DNA of 34,184 nucleotides from Lachnospiraceae bacterium (GCA_022796475.1 JAAWIS010000036.1:1-34184); one strand, 5' to 3'. Counted from the stretch's first letter, positions 1 to 8,064 are shown. Translations and numbers: made by a program. Notes: generated from the sequence alone by a model not told the origin.

Positions 1-60
1 GTTTTCATCAAGTAAAGCTTCAATTCTTTTACTTGCTGAAGTTTGTGCTGAATTACTCAT
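1..60 (-). CDS. Carboxyl transferase-like protein, N-terminal fragment
   Basis: Only the first 20 codons are in the window; the gene runs off the left edge. The start ATG (complement of 58-60) follows a good GGAGGA ribosome site about 7 bases upstream. The fragment begins MSNSAQTSASKRIEALLDEN. The pattern S-A-S-K-R-I-E-x-L-L-D is typical of the N terminus of the biotin-dependent carboxyl transferase family (acetyl/propionyl-CoA carboxylase beta or methylmalonyl-CoA decarboxylase alpha type). That assignment rests on 20 residues and my memory of the family, so it is tentative. The existence of a coding start here is much firmer, because promoter, ribosome site and ATG line up. Confidence 0.55.
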   Translation of the reverse strand, partial: MSNSAQTSASKRIEALLDEN

Positions 61-149
61 TTCGCAGTCCTCCATTTTTAAATATTTTGACAGGAATCTG
101 TTTGCACCAGGACAAACAAAACCCGGTAAATCAAAATTTCTGCATTCTA

Positions 150-178
150 ATTTTATACTGTAATTGGGAAAATATCAA
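150..178 (-). promoter_or_regulatory. Promoter of the left-edge carboxyl transferase-like gene
   Basis: On the minus strand TTGATA (173-178) and TAAAAT (150-155) are separated by 17 bases, a good sigma-A match, about 90 bases upstream of the start codon at 60. The intervening leader shows no strong hairpin. Confidence 0.5.
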
Positions 179-245
179 GTCATTTCGACATAAAATTCAC
201 AATATCTTAATACTTTCCATATAGTTTACCCAGTTACATATTGTT

Positions 246-1547
246 TTAAAAGCTATTTTGCATAAAAAACAGCCCTTTAACCTGGTCTGCACACCAGGAA
301 AACGAAAATTTCTGAACGTCAGACTGGGCTAAGATAGGGTATGAAGCGATCCGGACATTATTTAAATAATATTCTATGGTTCCCACCTGCTCCCCTTTTT
401 TAATTGGAGCCTTTAGCACATTCGGCAGTTTTTTCACAATTTTTATCTGGTCGGCTTCTCCCAGCAGCACATTTAACTGGTTCTCTCCGTTGTTTTCTGA
501 ATCTTCTGCAGCAGCCCTTTCTGAGGCAAGGATATTTTTTGGTTCTACCGTAAGTCCGATGCGGCAGTCATTTAAGGCCCAGCTTTTCTCTTCCACCCCA
601 TTCTCCACCTGGATCGGCGACAACTCAACATTCCGGTAAATATTCCGGTACTGGTAATTCTCTTTTCCGTAAGCAAGCAGTGCTTTGGCATCGGACCATT
701 TGTAGGTTTTATGAGGCGGCCAGCCGCATCCAAGAAGGGCAATGGCAAAAACCCGGCCTTCATCTTCCACAGCTCCGGTATAGCAGTATCCGGCTCCCCC
801 GGTAAATCCGGTTTTTCCGGATAAAACGCCTTCCATCATAGTCAAAAGGTTATTATGATTGCGGCAGTGATAATTGCCTTTCCCTTTCGCATCCTGAAAG
901 CTGTAATCAGAGGTTCTGGTAATGGCCAGAAATTCTTCTGATTTCGGCGAATCCAAAATACAGTAGCTTAAAATCTTTGCCAAGTCCTCTGCCGTAGTTG
1001 AATGGATATGTTCTGTTCCGGTTTCATCCGTTTCCTTTCCGTCCAGGCCATTAGGCGTAATAAACCAGGTATTCATGCAGCCAAGCTCCCTGGCCTTCTC
1101 ATTCATCTGTTTTGCAAATTCCGGCACGCTTCCTGCTACTGCCTCCGCTATGGCTACAGCAGAATCATTATGGGATTCCAGCATTAAAGAATAGAGCAAA
1201 TCTTTTGTATAAAAGCTCTGCCCCTTTCTCATCCCAAGATGAACCTGAGGCTGAGATGCTGCAGCCGCTGACACTTCTGTAACCCTGTCGTCATCCAGTC
1301 CTGCTTCCAACGCCAGAATGCATGTCATAATCTTGGTGGTGCTGGCCATAGGCCGGATCACATCCCCATCTTTTTCCCATAAGATTCTGCCGCTTCTGCC
1401 ATCCATCAAAACTGCAGACTGAGCGTAGAGCGTCAGCTCTTCCTGTCCATCCTTTTCTTCAGCAAAAGTAGCCGTCGCCCATATCAAGGAACACAGTAAG
1501 ATACTAATGATAACTGCCTCTGCTTTTTTTCTGATTCCCATATCCAT
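246..1547 (-). CDS. D-alanyl-D-alanine carboxypeptidase (S11, DacF/PBP5-like)
   Basis: Secreted serine D,D-carboxypeptidase that would trim the terminal D-Ala from peptidoglycan stem pentapeptides outside the membrane. All three penicillin-binding motifs are visible: SxxK as S69-T-T-K72, SxN as S125-H-N127, and KTG at 245-247. Residues 10-29 form a hydrophobic signal segment ending TFAEE. The 433-residue length fits the DacF/PBP5 group, with a C-terminal beta domain after about residue 300. A second in-frame ATG two codons downstream is equally possible, since neither start has a strong ribosome site. The gene follows the sortase gene by 82 bases in the same direction, so the two are probably cotranscribed. 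Substrate subclass (vegetative or sporulation) is not decidable here. Confidence 0.9.
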   Translation of the reverse strand: MDMGIRKKAEAVIISILLCSLIWATATFAEEKDGQEELTLYAQSAVLMDGRSGRILWEKDGDVIRPMASTTKIMTCILALEAGLDDDRVTEVSAAAASQPQVHLGMRKGQSFYTKDLLYSLMLESHNDSAVAIAEAVAGSVPEFAKQMNEKARELGCMNTWFITPNGLDGKETDETGTEHIHSTTAEDLAKILSYCILDSPKSEEFLAITRTSDYSFQDAKGKGNYHCRNHNNLLTMMEGVLSGKTGFTGGAGYCYTGAVEDEGRVFAIALLGCGWPPHKTYKWSDAKALLAYGKENYQYRNIYRNVELSPIQVENGVEEKSWALNDCRIGLTVEPKNILASERAAAEDSENNGENQLNVLLGEADQIKIVKKLPNVLKAPIKKGEQVGTIEYYLNNVRIASYPILAQSDVQKFSFSWCADQVKGLFFMQNSF

Positions 1548-1629
1548 ACCGCCCGGATTCCGTCTTTTTAATTTATTCCAAAAGAGGAATGGTTATGTAT
1601 GTCATGAAAAAATTCCTTGCATGTGTCAG

Positions 1630-2499
1630 CTATTGAAAACTGTATTCTGCTCCTTCTGATTCGTATTCCAATTCTGGCTCTTGTTCCGTTTCAGGCCCTT
1701 GTTTTACTTCTGGCTCTTTTTTTGCTTCTGGCTTTTCTTCCTCTTCAACCTCGTAAGCATAAAGAATGGTTCTTGCATTGGAAAATTCATAGCTGCAGGT
1801 AACCAGGGAATACAGCTTTTTTACCTTCTGTTCCGGTTCTGCATACGTTACCGTTTTTTTGGTCATTTCCCTTACATAAGAATCAAAGCCTTCCTCAGTG
1901 GAAAAGACTGTTTTTCGGCGTATGGGATCTGGTGTTGTATAAAGGGCGGCAAAGGCTTTCAGATGAATTTCCTGTTCCGGTGTATAAATAGTAATATCTC
2001 TGTGCTGGTTAAAGTAATCCTGCTCTTTATACCGGACAATATCCTTAAACATACTGCCATTTTTCATATGATGGCCATAAATAATGTTATGTAGGCTGGA
2101 AAAATCTTTTTCATCCTCAAAATCAAGATAAATAGAGCCTGCCACAGTTTCATTCCCCTCTAAATCCATATGGAGATAGGTTTCATTATCTTCCCCTTGA
2201 AGAATGGGGTAATCAATATTCGTATCCGGTATGGTGATCCATCCGATTACATCTGGATTTACAGCCCACAATTCCTCGAAATTAACAGGTGACCGGTAAG
2301 GTTCTGTTTCTGGTTGTGTTTCTGGTTCTGTTTCCGGTTCAGTCTGAGGTTTGGTCTGGGTGATCCTTATTTCTGTGGTTTCTGCTGTTGGTTTTGTTTC
2401 TGGTTCTTCCTCCCTTTTCCCGTTTCCAATCCCGTATGCTCCTGCCGCTATCAGAAGAACCAAAACGGCCAGCATCACAGCCAATTTTTTTCTGTTCAT
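1630..2499 (-). CDS. Class B sortase
   Basis: Membrane-anchored cysteine transpeptidase that links surface proteins to cell-wall precursors. Residues 6-24 form a single N-terminal membrane segment. An acidic Glu/Thr/Pro-rich linker follows at about 30-68, then the sortase beta-barrel at about 70-250. Catalytic residues seen are His143 in IIYGHH, Cys235 in LVTCSYE and Arg243 in NARTILYA, the class B layout. The helix after YGHHMKNGSMF is also class B-like. A Lys/Glu/Pro-rich tail of about 35 residues after the barrel is unusual for the family. The start follows AAAGGA at about 8 bases. The next gene downstream is a D,D-carboxypeptidase, which fits a cell-wall function. No NPQTN/LPxTG substrate gene is visible in the window. 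Confidence 0.88.
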   Translation of the reverse strand: MNRKKLAVMLAVLVLLIAAGAYGIGNGKREEEPETKPTAETTEIRITQTKPQTEPETEPETQPETEPYRSPVNFEELWAVNPDVIGWITIPDTNIDYPILQGEDNETYLHMDLEGNETVAGSIYLDFEDEKDFSSLHNIIYGHHMKNGSMFKDIVRYKEQDYFNQHRDITIYTPEQEIHLKAFAALYTTPDPIRRKTVFSTEEGFDSYVREMTKKTVTYAEPEQKVKKLYSLVTCSYEFSNARTILYAYEVEEEEKPEAKKEPEVKQGPETEQEPELEYESEGAEYSFQ

Positions 2500-2610
2500 A
2501 AAATGAATCCTTTCTGCCTGGACTTAGTTCCAAGAATGTTTATTTAATGCTATTCTACCACAATTTTCCCCTTTTTCACATATGGCAAAATCACAAAATC
2601 TCTGTGTGCT

Positions 2611-2771
2611 CTGCCGTTGTTACTGTTCACAGGTACTCTGTGAACGTAACCGCATATGCCCATTTAAAATCGCCTGGCGGCGATGGGACATATGCTTTGC
2701 CACCATAACGGTACTGGCTCATGACGAATCAGCGTGGTGATTCGTCATGGTGCGAACAGTAACCTGCCGTT
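2611..2771. mobile_element. MITE-like element copy 1 with 8-bp target duplication
   Basis: The element spans 2619-2763 (145 bp). Its ends are a perfect 10-bp inverted repeat, GTTACTGTTC (2619-2628) and GAACAGTAAC (2754-2763). It is flanked on both sides by the direct repeat CTGCCGTT (2611-2618 and 2764-2771), the mark of transposition. It carries three internal palindromes: GTTCACAG/CTGTGAAC (2625-2645), ATCGCC/GGCGAT (2669-2684) and CATGACGAATCA/TGATTCGTCATG (about 2720-2749). It has no coding capacity of its own, so an autonomous relative must supply transposase. It has landed inside the 3' end of the resolvase gene. Positions 2655-2763 match copy 2 with 7 differences in 109 bases. Confidence 0.85.
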
Positions 2772-3364
2772 CCATCCTCCCTGGCCCATCTAAGAAAGGT
2801 TTTATGGCATACCCCTAACTGATCCGCTGCACAGCGGGCAGAAATTTCCCCGGCTTCCCACAGTTTAAGGCAGAGAAGATAGCTTTCCCCTCTCTGCTTT
2901 TTCGGCGGTCCGAACTGCACCCCATTGGCCTTTGCTATCGCAATCCCTTCTGTCTGCCTTTGATGGATAAATTCTCTTTCCTGCTGTGCCACATAGCTTA
3001 AAAGCTGCAGTACAATATCTGAGATTAATTTTCTGGTCAGATCCCCATGGTGATAGGAATTCAATATGGGCATATCCAACACCACTACATTAACATTTTT
3101 TTCTTTCGTTATTACTCTCCACTGTTCCAGGGTTTCATCATAATTCCGCCCCAGCCTGTCGATGCTTTTAATCACCAGAATATCTCCGTCCTGCAGTGTG
3201 CATAAAAGACGCTGGTATTCCGGGCGGTTGAAATCCTTCCCGCTCTTTTTTTCCAGATAGATATTTTTTTCCTCTACGGGGTAATTCCTCAGCGCTTCCA
3301 CCTGACGGCTGGCATTCTGATCTTTTGAAGAAACCCTGGCATAACCAAAAATCTGATGCTTCAT
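2729..3364 (-). CDS. Serine recombinase (resolvase/invertase family)
   Basis: Small site-specific serine recombinase of 211 residues. The N-terminal catalytic domain opens IFGYARVSSKDQ, with Ser12 at the nucleophile position of gamma-delta resolvase and Arg10 beside it. Further family motifs follow: YQRLL, DILVIKSIDRLGRN and QQEREFIHQRQTEGI. A C-terminal helix-turn-helix lies near residues 175-197 (ISARCAADQLGVCHKTFLRW). The start has an ideal AAAGGAGG site. The last 10 codons and the stop are provided by an inserted MITE. Joining the flanks across one target duplication would give a different ending, ...EDGTAEHTEIL, with a stop at 2591-2593. No transposase, partner genes or plasmid functions are nearby, so its substrate is unknown; it may be a relict. 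Confidence 0.88.
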   Translation of the reverse strand: MKHQIFGYARVSSKDQNASRQVEALRNYPVEEKNIYLEKKSGKDFNRPEYQRLLCTLQDGDILVIKSIDRLGRNYDETLEQWRVITKEKNVNVVVLDMPILNSYHHGDLTRKLISDIVLQLLSYVAQQEREFIHQRQTEGIAIAKANGVQFGPPKKQRGESYLLCLKLWEAGEISARCAADQLGVCHKTFLRWAREDGTAGYCSHHDESPR

Positions 3365-3402
3365 CTTTTTCCTCCTTTACTTACAACTTTATTTACAATA
3401 AC

Positions 3403-3432
3403 ATCATACCGATTTCCCTTAAAATATGTGAA
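3403..3432 (-). promoter_or_regulatory. Probable promoter of the resolvase gene
   Basis: TTCACA (3427-3432) and TATGAT (3403-3408) on the minus strand are 18 bases apart. The same stretch holds the direct repeat AACTTTATTTrCAA at 3385-3398 and 3460-3473, so it may also be where the protein binds. Confidence 0.35.
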
Positions 3433-3475
3433 TAAATATTTTATCTAAATATTTTTATGAACTTTATTTGCAAAA

Positions 3476-3605
3476 AATAAAAAGTTACTATGCCCATTTA
3501 AAATCGCCTGGCGGCGATGGGGCATATTCTTTGCCGCCATAACTGTACTAGCTCATGACGAATCAGCGTGGTGATTCGTCATGGTGTGAACAGCAACAAT
3601 CAAAA
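3476..3605. mobile_element. MITE-like element copy 2 (shorter form)
   Basis: The element spans 3484-3597 (114 bp), starting GTTACT and ending GAACAGCAAC, in the same orientation as copy 1. Compared with copy 1 it lacks about 31 bp of the left arm, including the GTTCACAG hairpin. It keeps the ATCGCC/GGCGAT and CATGACGAATCA palindromes. The flanks AATAAAAA (3476-3483) and AATCAAAA (3598-3605) differ at one base in eight, consistent with an aged 8-bp target duplication. Confidence 0.72.
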
Positions 3606-3614
3606 TTCTCTCCC

Positions 3615-3643
3615 TTGACATTTCAGCCTAAATCATGGAAAAT
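3615..3643 (+). promoter_or_regulatory. Possible promoter of the DUF1846 gene
   Basis: A consensus TTGACA at 3615-3620 is followed after 17 bases by a weak GAAAAT. It lies just outside copy 2 of the MITE and about 65 bases before the DUF1846 start. Confidence 0.35.
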
Positions 3644-3709
3644 AAACCATAGACAGGATACGCTGTGGGAACACTGCAGGAAAATACAGCAGGAACAATG
3701 GAGGCACAT

Positions 3710-5188
3710 ATGAAAATCGGATTTGACAATAAAAAATATCTTTCTCTTCAGTCAGAGAGAATCAAAGAACGCATCAGTAAATTTGGAGATAAGCTATATC
3801 TGGAATTTGGAGGAAAACTATTTGACGACTTCCACGCCTCCAGGGTTTTGCCTGGCTTTGAACCGGACAGCAAGCTTCGAATGCTTTTGCAGCTTGCAGA
3901 TCAGGCAGAGCTGGTAATCGCAATCAATGCCGCTGATATTGAAAAAAACAAAATGCGTCATGACTTAGGAATCACATACGATGTGGATGTGCTCCGTTTA
4001 ATTCAGGAATTCCGGGACGCCGGGCTTTTCGTAGGCAGTGTTGTAATTACCCAATATTCCGGCCAGGCCAGCGCAGATCAGTTCCGCATCAAATTGGAAC
4101 ATATGGGAATCAAAGTTTACCGCCATTATACCATTGAAGGCTATCCTGGAAATGTTTCCCGGATTGTCAGCGATGAAGGCTATGGGAAAAATGACTATAT
4201 TGAAACATCCAGGCCTCTTGTAATCATTACTGCCCCTGGCCCGGGAAGCGGAAAAATGGCTACCTGCCTCTCCCAGCTCTACCACGAAAATAAGCGGAAT
4301 ATTAAAGCCGGCTATGCTAAATTTGAAACGTTTCCAATCTGGAACCTTCCTTTAAAGCATCCGGTTAATATGGCTTATGAGGCAGCTACCGCCGATTTAA
4401 ATGATGTCAATATGATTGATCCATTTCACCTGGAAACTTACGGGGAAACTACAGTAAACTATAACCGGGATGTAGAAATTTTCCCCGTTTTAAATGCCAT
4501 ATTTGAGGGAATTTACGGGGAAAGCCCTTATAAATCTCCTACTGATATGGGAGTTAATATGGCTGGCTTTTGTATTATCGATGATGAAGTATGCCGCCAG
4601 GCTTCCAATCAGGAAATTATCCGCCGCTATTACCAGGCATTAAACCGGCTTGTTACGGAAGAAGGCTCCAAGGATGAAGTTTATAAAATTGAGCTGTTAA
4701 TGAAAAAAGACAAGATTTCCCCATCTATGCGGCAGGTGGTAGGCGTATGCAATACATTGGCAACCACAGAACACGCTCCTGCCGCTGCCATGGAACTGAA
4801 CGACGGAAGGATCGTTACTGGAAAAACCAGCGCCCTGTTAGGTGCTTCGGCAGCTTTGCTTCTAAATGCAGTCAAGGTTTACGGAGATATTCCCCACAAT
4901 GTTCATGTAATTGCTCCTTCTGCCATTGAACCAATTCAGACTTTAAAAACAAACTATTTAGGCAGCCGGAACCCCCGGCTTCACACAGACGAAGTACTGA
5001 TTGCTCTTTCTGTCAGCGCCGCCACAGATCCAATGGCCAAAAAAGCCCTGGCCCAGCTCCCTAAATTAAGCGGCTGTCAGGTGCATACATCAGTTATGCT
5101 GTCTTCTGTTGATATCGGCACCTTTAAAAAACTGGGGATCCAGCTAACGTCAGAACCGGTGTATGAGCATAAAAAAATTTATCGTTAA
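3710..5188 (+). CDS. DUF1846 family protein
   Basis: Cytosolic 492-residue protein matching the DUF1846 family as I recall it. The biochemical role of this family is not established to my knowledge. The opening MKIGFDNKKYLSLQSERIKERI and the segment VIITAPGPGSGKMATCLSQL (about 171-190, a Gly-rich loop resembling a phosphate-binding loop) are characteristic. So is the conserved C-terminal half with NTLATTEHAPAAAMELNDGRIVTGK. The ATG at 3710 is chosen because GGAGG precedes it by 5 bases and the family starts MKIGFD. An upstream GTG at 3665 would only add 15 unlikely residues. It stands alone, transcribed rightward, and ends at a bidirectional terminator. Confidence 0.85.
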   Translation: MKIGFDNKKYLSLQSERIKERISKFGDKLYLEFGGKLFDDFHASRVLPGFEPDSKLRMLLQLADQAELVIAINAADIEKNKMRHDLGITYDVDVLRLIQEFRDAGLFVGSVVITQYSGQASADQFRIKLEHMGIKVYRHYTIEGYPGNVSRIVSDEGYGKNDYIETSRPLVIITAPGPGSGKMATCLSQLYHENKRNIKAGYAKFETFPIWNLPLKHPVNMAYEAATADLNDVNMIDPFHLETYGETTVNYNRDVEIFPVLNAIFEGIYGESPYKSPTDMGVNMAGFCIIDDEVCRQASNQEIIRRYYQALNRLVTEEGSKDEVYKIELLMKKDKISPSMRQVVGVCNTLATTEHAPAAAMELNDGRIVTGKTSALLGASAALLLNAVKVYGDIPHNVHVIAPSAIEPIQTLKTNYLGSRNPRLHTDEVLIALSVSAATDPMAKKALAQLPKLSGCQVHTSVMLSSVDIGTFKKLGIQLTSEPVYEHKKIYR

Positions 5189-5224
5189 CGTGCTGAATAT
5201 CAGAATCTTACAAAAAAGAAAAGA

Positions 5225-5253
5225 CCAGCCTTTGGATTTTTACCAAAAGCTGG
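5225..5253. terminator. Bidirectional rho-independent terminator
   Basis: Arms CCAGC-c-TTTGG (5225-5235) and CCAAA-a-GCTGG (5243-5253) pair with one mismatch around a 7-base loop. T-rich tracts follow on the plus strand (5255-5260) and A-rich tracts precede it (5214-5222). It therefore can end both the rightward DUF1846 transcript and the leftward nitroreductase transcript. Confidence 0.85.
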
Positions 5254-5305
5254 CTTTTTTGTTGATTTATTTTACTTTATTTTCAGAATTGATATTCCGA
5301 AACAG

Positions 5306-5875
5306 TCAGATAATGATGTCTTCCAGTTTCCGCTTCGGAACGTAATGAATTTGATTTTCATCCCGGTAATACCGCACATCTCCATCTTCTTTCAGGGGAA
5401 CGATTTTCACTGTTTCTTTTGGCTTCCCGAGAGCTACAATCAAATCCAGGCTGTAGCGTTCCAGATCAATTCCCATTGCTTTTGCCGCTTCCTCCCGTTT
5501 AAAGCTTCCAATCATACATCCGCCAAAACCTTTTTCCACAGCTCCAAGCAATATGGTCTGAGCGGCAATTCCTTCATCCCACAGCTTGTTGCTTCCTAAC
5601 ATCCGGTCGCAGCAAATCAAGATATATCCGGAAGGCCGCTGGCCTTCTTCTGGTCCTGGCCAGTCCGTCAGAGCCCCTGCCCAAAATATATGGGGAAACA
5701 GGTTTTCACACTCCTCTTTTGTTACTGCAAGGCGGTATTTTAATGCCTGAGAATTTGCAGTAGATGCCGTCATGCGAGCCAGATCCACCAGCTCTTTTAA
5801 TGTTGCTTCATCCATTCTGCAGTCCTCATAAAACCTTCTGTAAGAACGGCATTGGTACACCAAATCTTTTATCAT
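5306..5875 (-). CDS. Nitroreductase-family FMN protein
   Basis: 189-residue protein of the FMN-dependent nitroreductase fold, which normally uses NAD(P)H to reduce nitro, quinone or enone compounds. The N terminus has the family's SYRRF FMN-contact motif at about residues 11-15. It is followed by the helix LVDLARMTASTANSQALKYRL, where the Ser/Asn residues contact FMN phosphate. A central AAQTILLGAVEKGFGGCMIGSF segment and a C-terminal LIVALGKPKE are also diagnostic. The start follows AAGGATGG. It lies 31 bases upstream of the ftsH stop in the opposite sense of reading order, that is, ftsH comes first on the minus strand, so it may be the last gene of an ftsH transcript. Natural substrate unknown. 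Confidence 0.85.
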   Translation of the reverse strand: MIKDLVYQCRSYRRFYEDCRMDEATLKELVDLARMTASTANSQALKYRLAVTKEECENLFPHIFWAGALTDWPGPEEGQRPSGYILICCDRMLGSNKLWDEGIAAQTILLGAVEKGFGGCMIGSFKREEAAKAMGIDLERYSLDLIVALGKPKETVKIVPLKEDGDVRYYRDENQIHYVPKRKLEDIII

Positions 5876-5906
5876 TCGTTTCCATCCTTTCTGACTTTTC
5901 TGCCCG

Positions 5907-7793
5907 TTAAAGCTGCTCTTCTTCCTTTGGTTTCACCGTTCTTCCGGTTACTTCGCAAAAGATCCGCATAAACTCTTTTCCGGTAATGGTTTCCTTTTCA
6001 ATCAGGAACTCTGCAATCTTATCCATGGCAGCCCTGTTTTCTCCTAAAAGGCGTTTTGCCTCCTCATAGGCATCCTTTAAGATGGTCATAACTTCTTTAT
6101 CCACATCGGCTTCTGTAGTGTCGCTGCAGTTTAACACAGTACGTCCGCTTAAATACTGGTTTTCTTTGGATTCCAGCCCCATTAAGCCAAATTTTTCCGA
6201 CATGCCGTACTGAGTTACCATGGCTCTGGCAAGACGGGTAGCCTGCTCAATATCATTGGCAGCGCCTGTTGTTACCGTTTCAAAAACCAGTTCTTCTGCC
6301 GCACGGCCGCCTAAATATCCTACCAGCATAGCCTGAAGCTCTTTTTTGGTATTTAAGTACTTTTCTTCCTCCGGTACATGCATCACATAGCCCAATGCCC
6401 CCATAGTCCGAGGTACAATGGTGATTTTCTGAACAGGTTCTGCATCTTTTTGAAGAGCACTAACTAAGGCATGGCCAACCTCATGATAGGATACAATCCT
6501 CCGCTCTTCTTTGCTTAAGATCCGATCTTTTTTCTCCTTGCCTACCAATACCACTTCTACGGCTTCAAACAAATCTTTCTGGGAAACTGCCTTCCGCCCG
6601 TGTTTTACCGCATTAATAGCCGCCTCATTCATCATATTGGCTAAATCAGCGCCTACTGCACCGGAAGTAGCCAGGCCAATCTCTTCAAAGTCTACGCTGT
6701 CATCCAAAAGTACATCTTTAGAATGTACTTTTAAAATATTTACCCGGCCTTTAATATCCGGCTTATCCACTACCACCCGCCGATCAAAACGGCCAGGCCG
6801 CAAAAGAGCAGGATCCAAAATTTCCGGGCGGTTCGTGGCTCCCAAAATCAAAAGACCCTTAGAGGAATCAAAACCATCCATCTCTGATAACAACTGGTTT
6901 AACGTCTGCTCTCTCTCATCATTTCCCCCGCCATAACGGGAATCGCGGCTTTTTCCGATGGCGTCAATCTCATCAATAAATACAATACAGGGAGCCGATT
7001 CCTGTGCCTGCTTAAACAAATCCCGAACACGGGAAGCGCCAACGCCTACAAACATTTCTACAAAATCAGAACCAGACAGGGAATAAAAGGGCACATGAGC
7101 TTCCCCTGCCACAGCTTTTGCCAGCAAGGTTTTTCCAGTTCCGGGAGGTCCTACTAAAAGGGCTCCTTTTGGAAGTTTTGCACCGATCTGGGTATATTTT
7201 GCCGGATTGTGCAGGAAATCCACAATCTCTGTCAGAGATTCCTTGGCTTCATCCTCGCCGGCTACATCCTGGAAGGTGATCCCGGTTTCCCGCTGAACAT
7301 ACATCTTTGCATTGCTTTTTCCCACTCCCATCAGTCCGCCGCCGCCCATGCGCTTCATCATGAAATTCATAAAAATCACGATGCAGAGGAAGGGAATGAC
7401 GAAGCTGATAACCGACTCCAGTATCATGCTGGTATCCTGTTTTACCTCATGGAATTTAATTCCAGCTTCCCGAAGCTGAGGAATCAGTTCCAAATCCCCG
7501 GATACACGGACCGTATAAAAATATTTTGCCAAAGGATATGCTGCTTTTACCTCTTCCTTCGGTTCTATTTCAATGGTAGCTCCCTGGAATGTTACTTCCT
7601 CAATCTGTCCCTCTTCAATCATTTGGACAAATTCATCGTAAGAAAATTCATGATTGGAATTCTTTGTTACGGCATCCCGCATCAGGCTGATTACAAAAAA
7701 TGTGATAAGGGCGGCAACTGCCCATATCAGCAGGGTTTGGCCGCCTTTTGGCAGCTTATTGCTGTTATTGTCTGGTGTATTGTTATTATCCAT
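5907..7793 (-). CDS. ftsH: ATP-dependent zinc metalloprotease FtsH
   Basis: Membrane AAA+ protease that extracts and degrades membrane and regulatory proteins. In order: a cytoplasmic N tail rich in Asn, membrane segment 1 at about 21-38, an extracytoplasmic domain, and membrane segment 2 at about 124-146. Then comes the AAA module with Walker A GPPGTGKT (about 214-221), Walker [11 protein letters not shown] and the second region of homology [21 protein letters not shown]. The peptidase domain carries the zinc site HEVGH (about 435-439). The 628-residue length is normal. A GGAGGAG site precedes the ATG by roughly 10 bases. It has its own strong promoter diverging from pyrG. It is intact, with no missing motif. 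Confidence 0.97.
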   Translation of the reverse strand: MDNNNTPDNNSNKLPKGGQTLLIWAVAALITFFVISLMRDAVTKNSNHEFSYDEFVQMIEEGQIEEVTFQGATIEIEPKEEVKAAYPLAKYFYTVRVSGDLELIPQLREAGIKFHEVKQDTSMILESVISFVIPFLCIVIFMNFMMKRMGGGGLMGVGKSNAKMYVQRETGITFQDVAGEDEAKESLTEIVDFLHNPAKYTQIGAKLPKGALLVGPPGTGKTLLAKAVAGEAHVPFYSLSGSDFVEMFVGVGASRVRDLFKQAQESAPCIVFIDEIDAIGKSRDSRYGGGNDEREQTLNQLLSEMDGFDSSKGLLILGATNRPEILDPALLRPGRFDRRVVVDKPDIKGRVNILKVHSKDVLLDDSVDFEEIGLATSGAVGADLANMMNEAAINAVKHGRKAVSQKDLFEAVEVVLVGKEKKDRILSKEERRIVSYHEVGHALVSALQKDAEPVQKITIVPRTMGALGYVMHVPEEEKYLNTKKELQAMLVGYLGGRAAEELVFETVTTGAANDIEQATRLARAMVTQYGMSEKFGLMGLESKENQYLSGRTVLNCSDTTEADVDKEVMTILKDAYEEAKRLLGENRAAMDKIAEFLIEKETITGKEFMRIFCEVTGRTVKPKEEEQL

Positions 7794-7893
7794 AAAGTTC
7801 TCGCTCCTCCATCCGAATGCGCTTTGGCAGGCCTTTCAAAACCTTGTTTCCTGCTCTATGAAAGCTTTTGACAATTTTGCGCTATTCTATACC

Positions 7894-7922
7894 ATTATAG
7901 AGTCAGTTTCCCCATAAATCAA
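7894..7922 (-). promoter_or_regulatory. Promoter of ftsH
   Basis: TTGATT (7917-7922) and a consensus TATAAT (7894-7899) on the minus strand, spacer 17 bases, about 95 bases upstream of the ftsH start. The pyrG promoter lies about 70 bases away, facing right. Confidence 0.75.
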
Positions 7923-7989
7923 GAAAAATCAGGTGGAAAAAAGTTAAAATTTTTATTAAAAAATTCTGGATTTCTTTTCATTCCAGTTG

Positions 7990-8064
7990 TATAATAAACG
8001 GGTTATTTATTACCCCTAAACCAGAATTCGTATGCTGTCTGGATTATATTCAGACAGTCTGGTT
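7990..8064 (+). promoter_or_regulatory. pyrG promoter and structured leader
   Basis: A perfect TATAAT at 7990-7995 is followed 4 bases later by GGG (8000-8002), a plausible start. The -35 region is poor. The leader then has CCCC at 8013-8016 and a two-part stem. The outer arms are AACCAGA (8019-8025) with TCTGGTT (8058-8064). The inner arms are CTGTCTG (8035-8041) with CAGACAG (8051-8057). A further helix CTGCTGCC/GGCAGCAG (8072-8079 with 8110-8117) follows. Gram-positive pyrG genes are known to be regulated by CTP through a transcript beginning GGG. I see no clear U-tract terminator here, so that mechanism is only suggested. The stretch 7794-8208 holds only this leader and the two divergent promoters. 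Confidence 0.5.

Noticed and set aside
33-224. Plus-strand 63-codon frame at the left edge.
   Set aside because: It overlaps the antisense of a better-supported leftward start and promoter, and has no ribosome site.
2655-3597. The resolvase gene flanked by two 109-bp direct repeats, read as a recombinase cassette with its own recombination sites.
   Set aside because: Each repeat has its own terminal inverted repeats and its own distinct 8-bp flanking duplication, so they are two independent MITE insertions rather than crossover sites of one cassette.
7209-7871. Plus-strand open frame of 220 codons opposite ftsH.
   Set aside because: It is antisense to conserved ftsH sequence, has no ribosome site and an unprotein-like Cys/His/Ile-rich composition.
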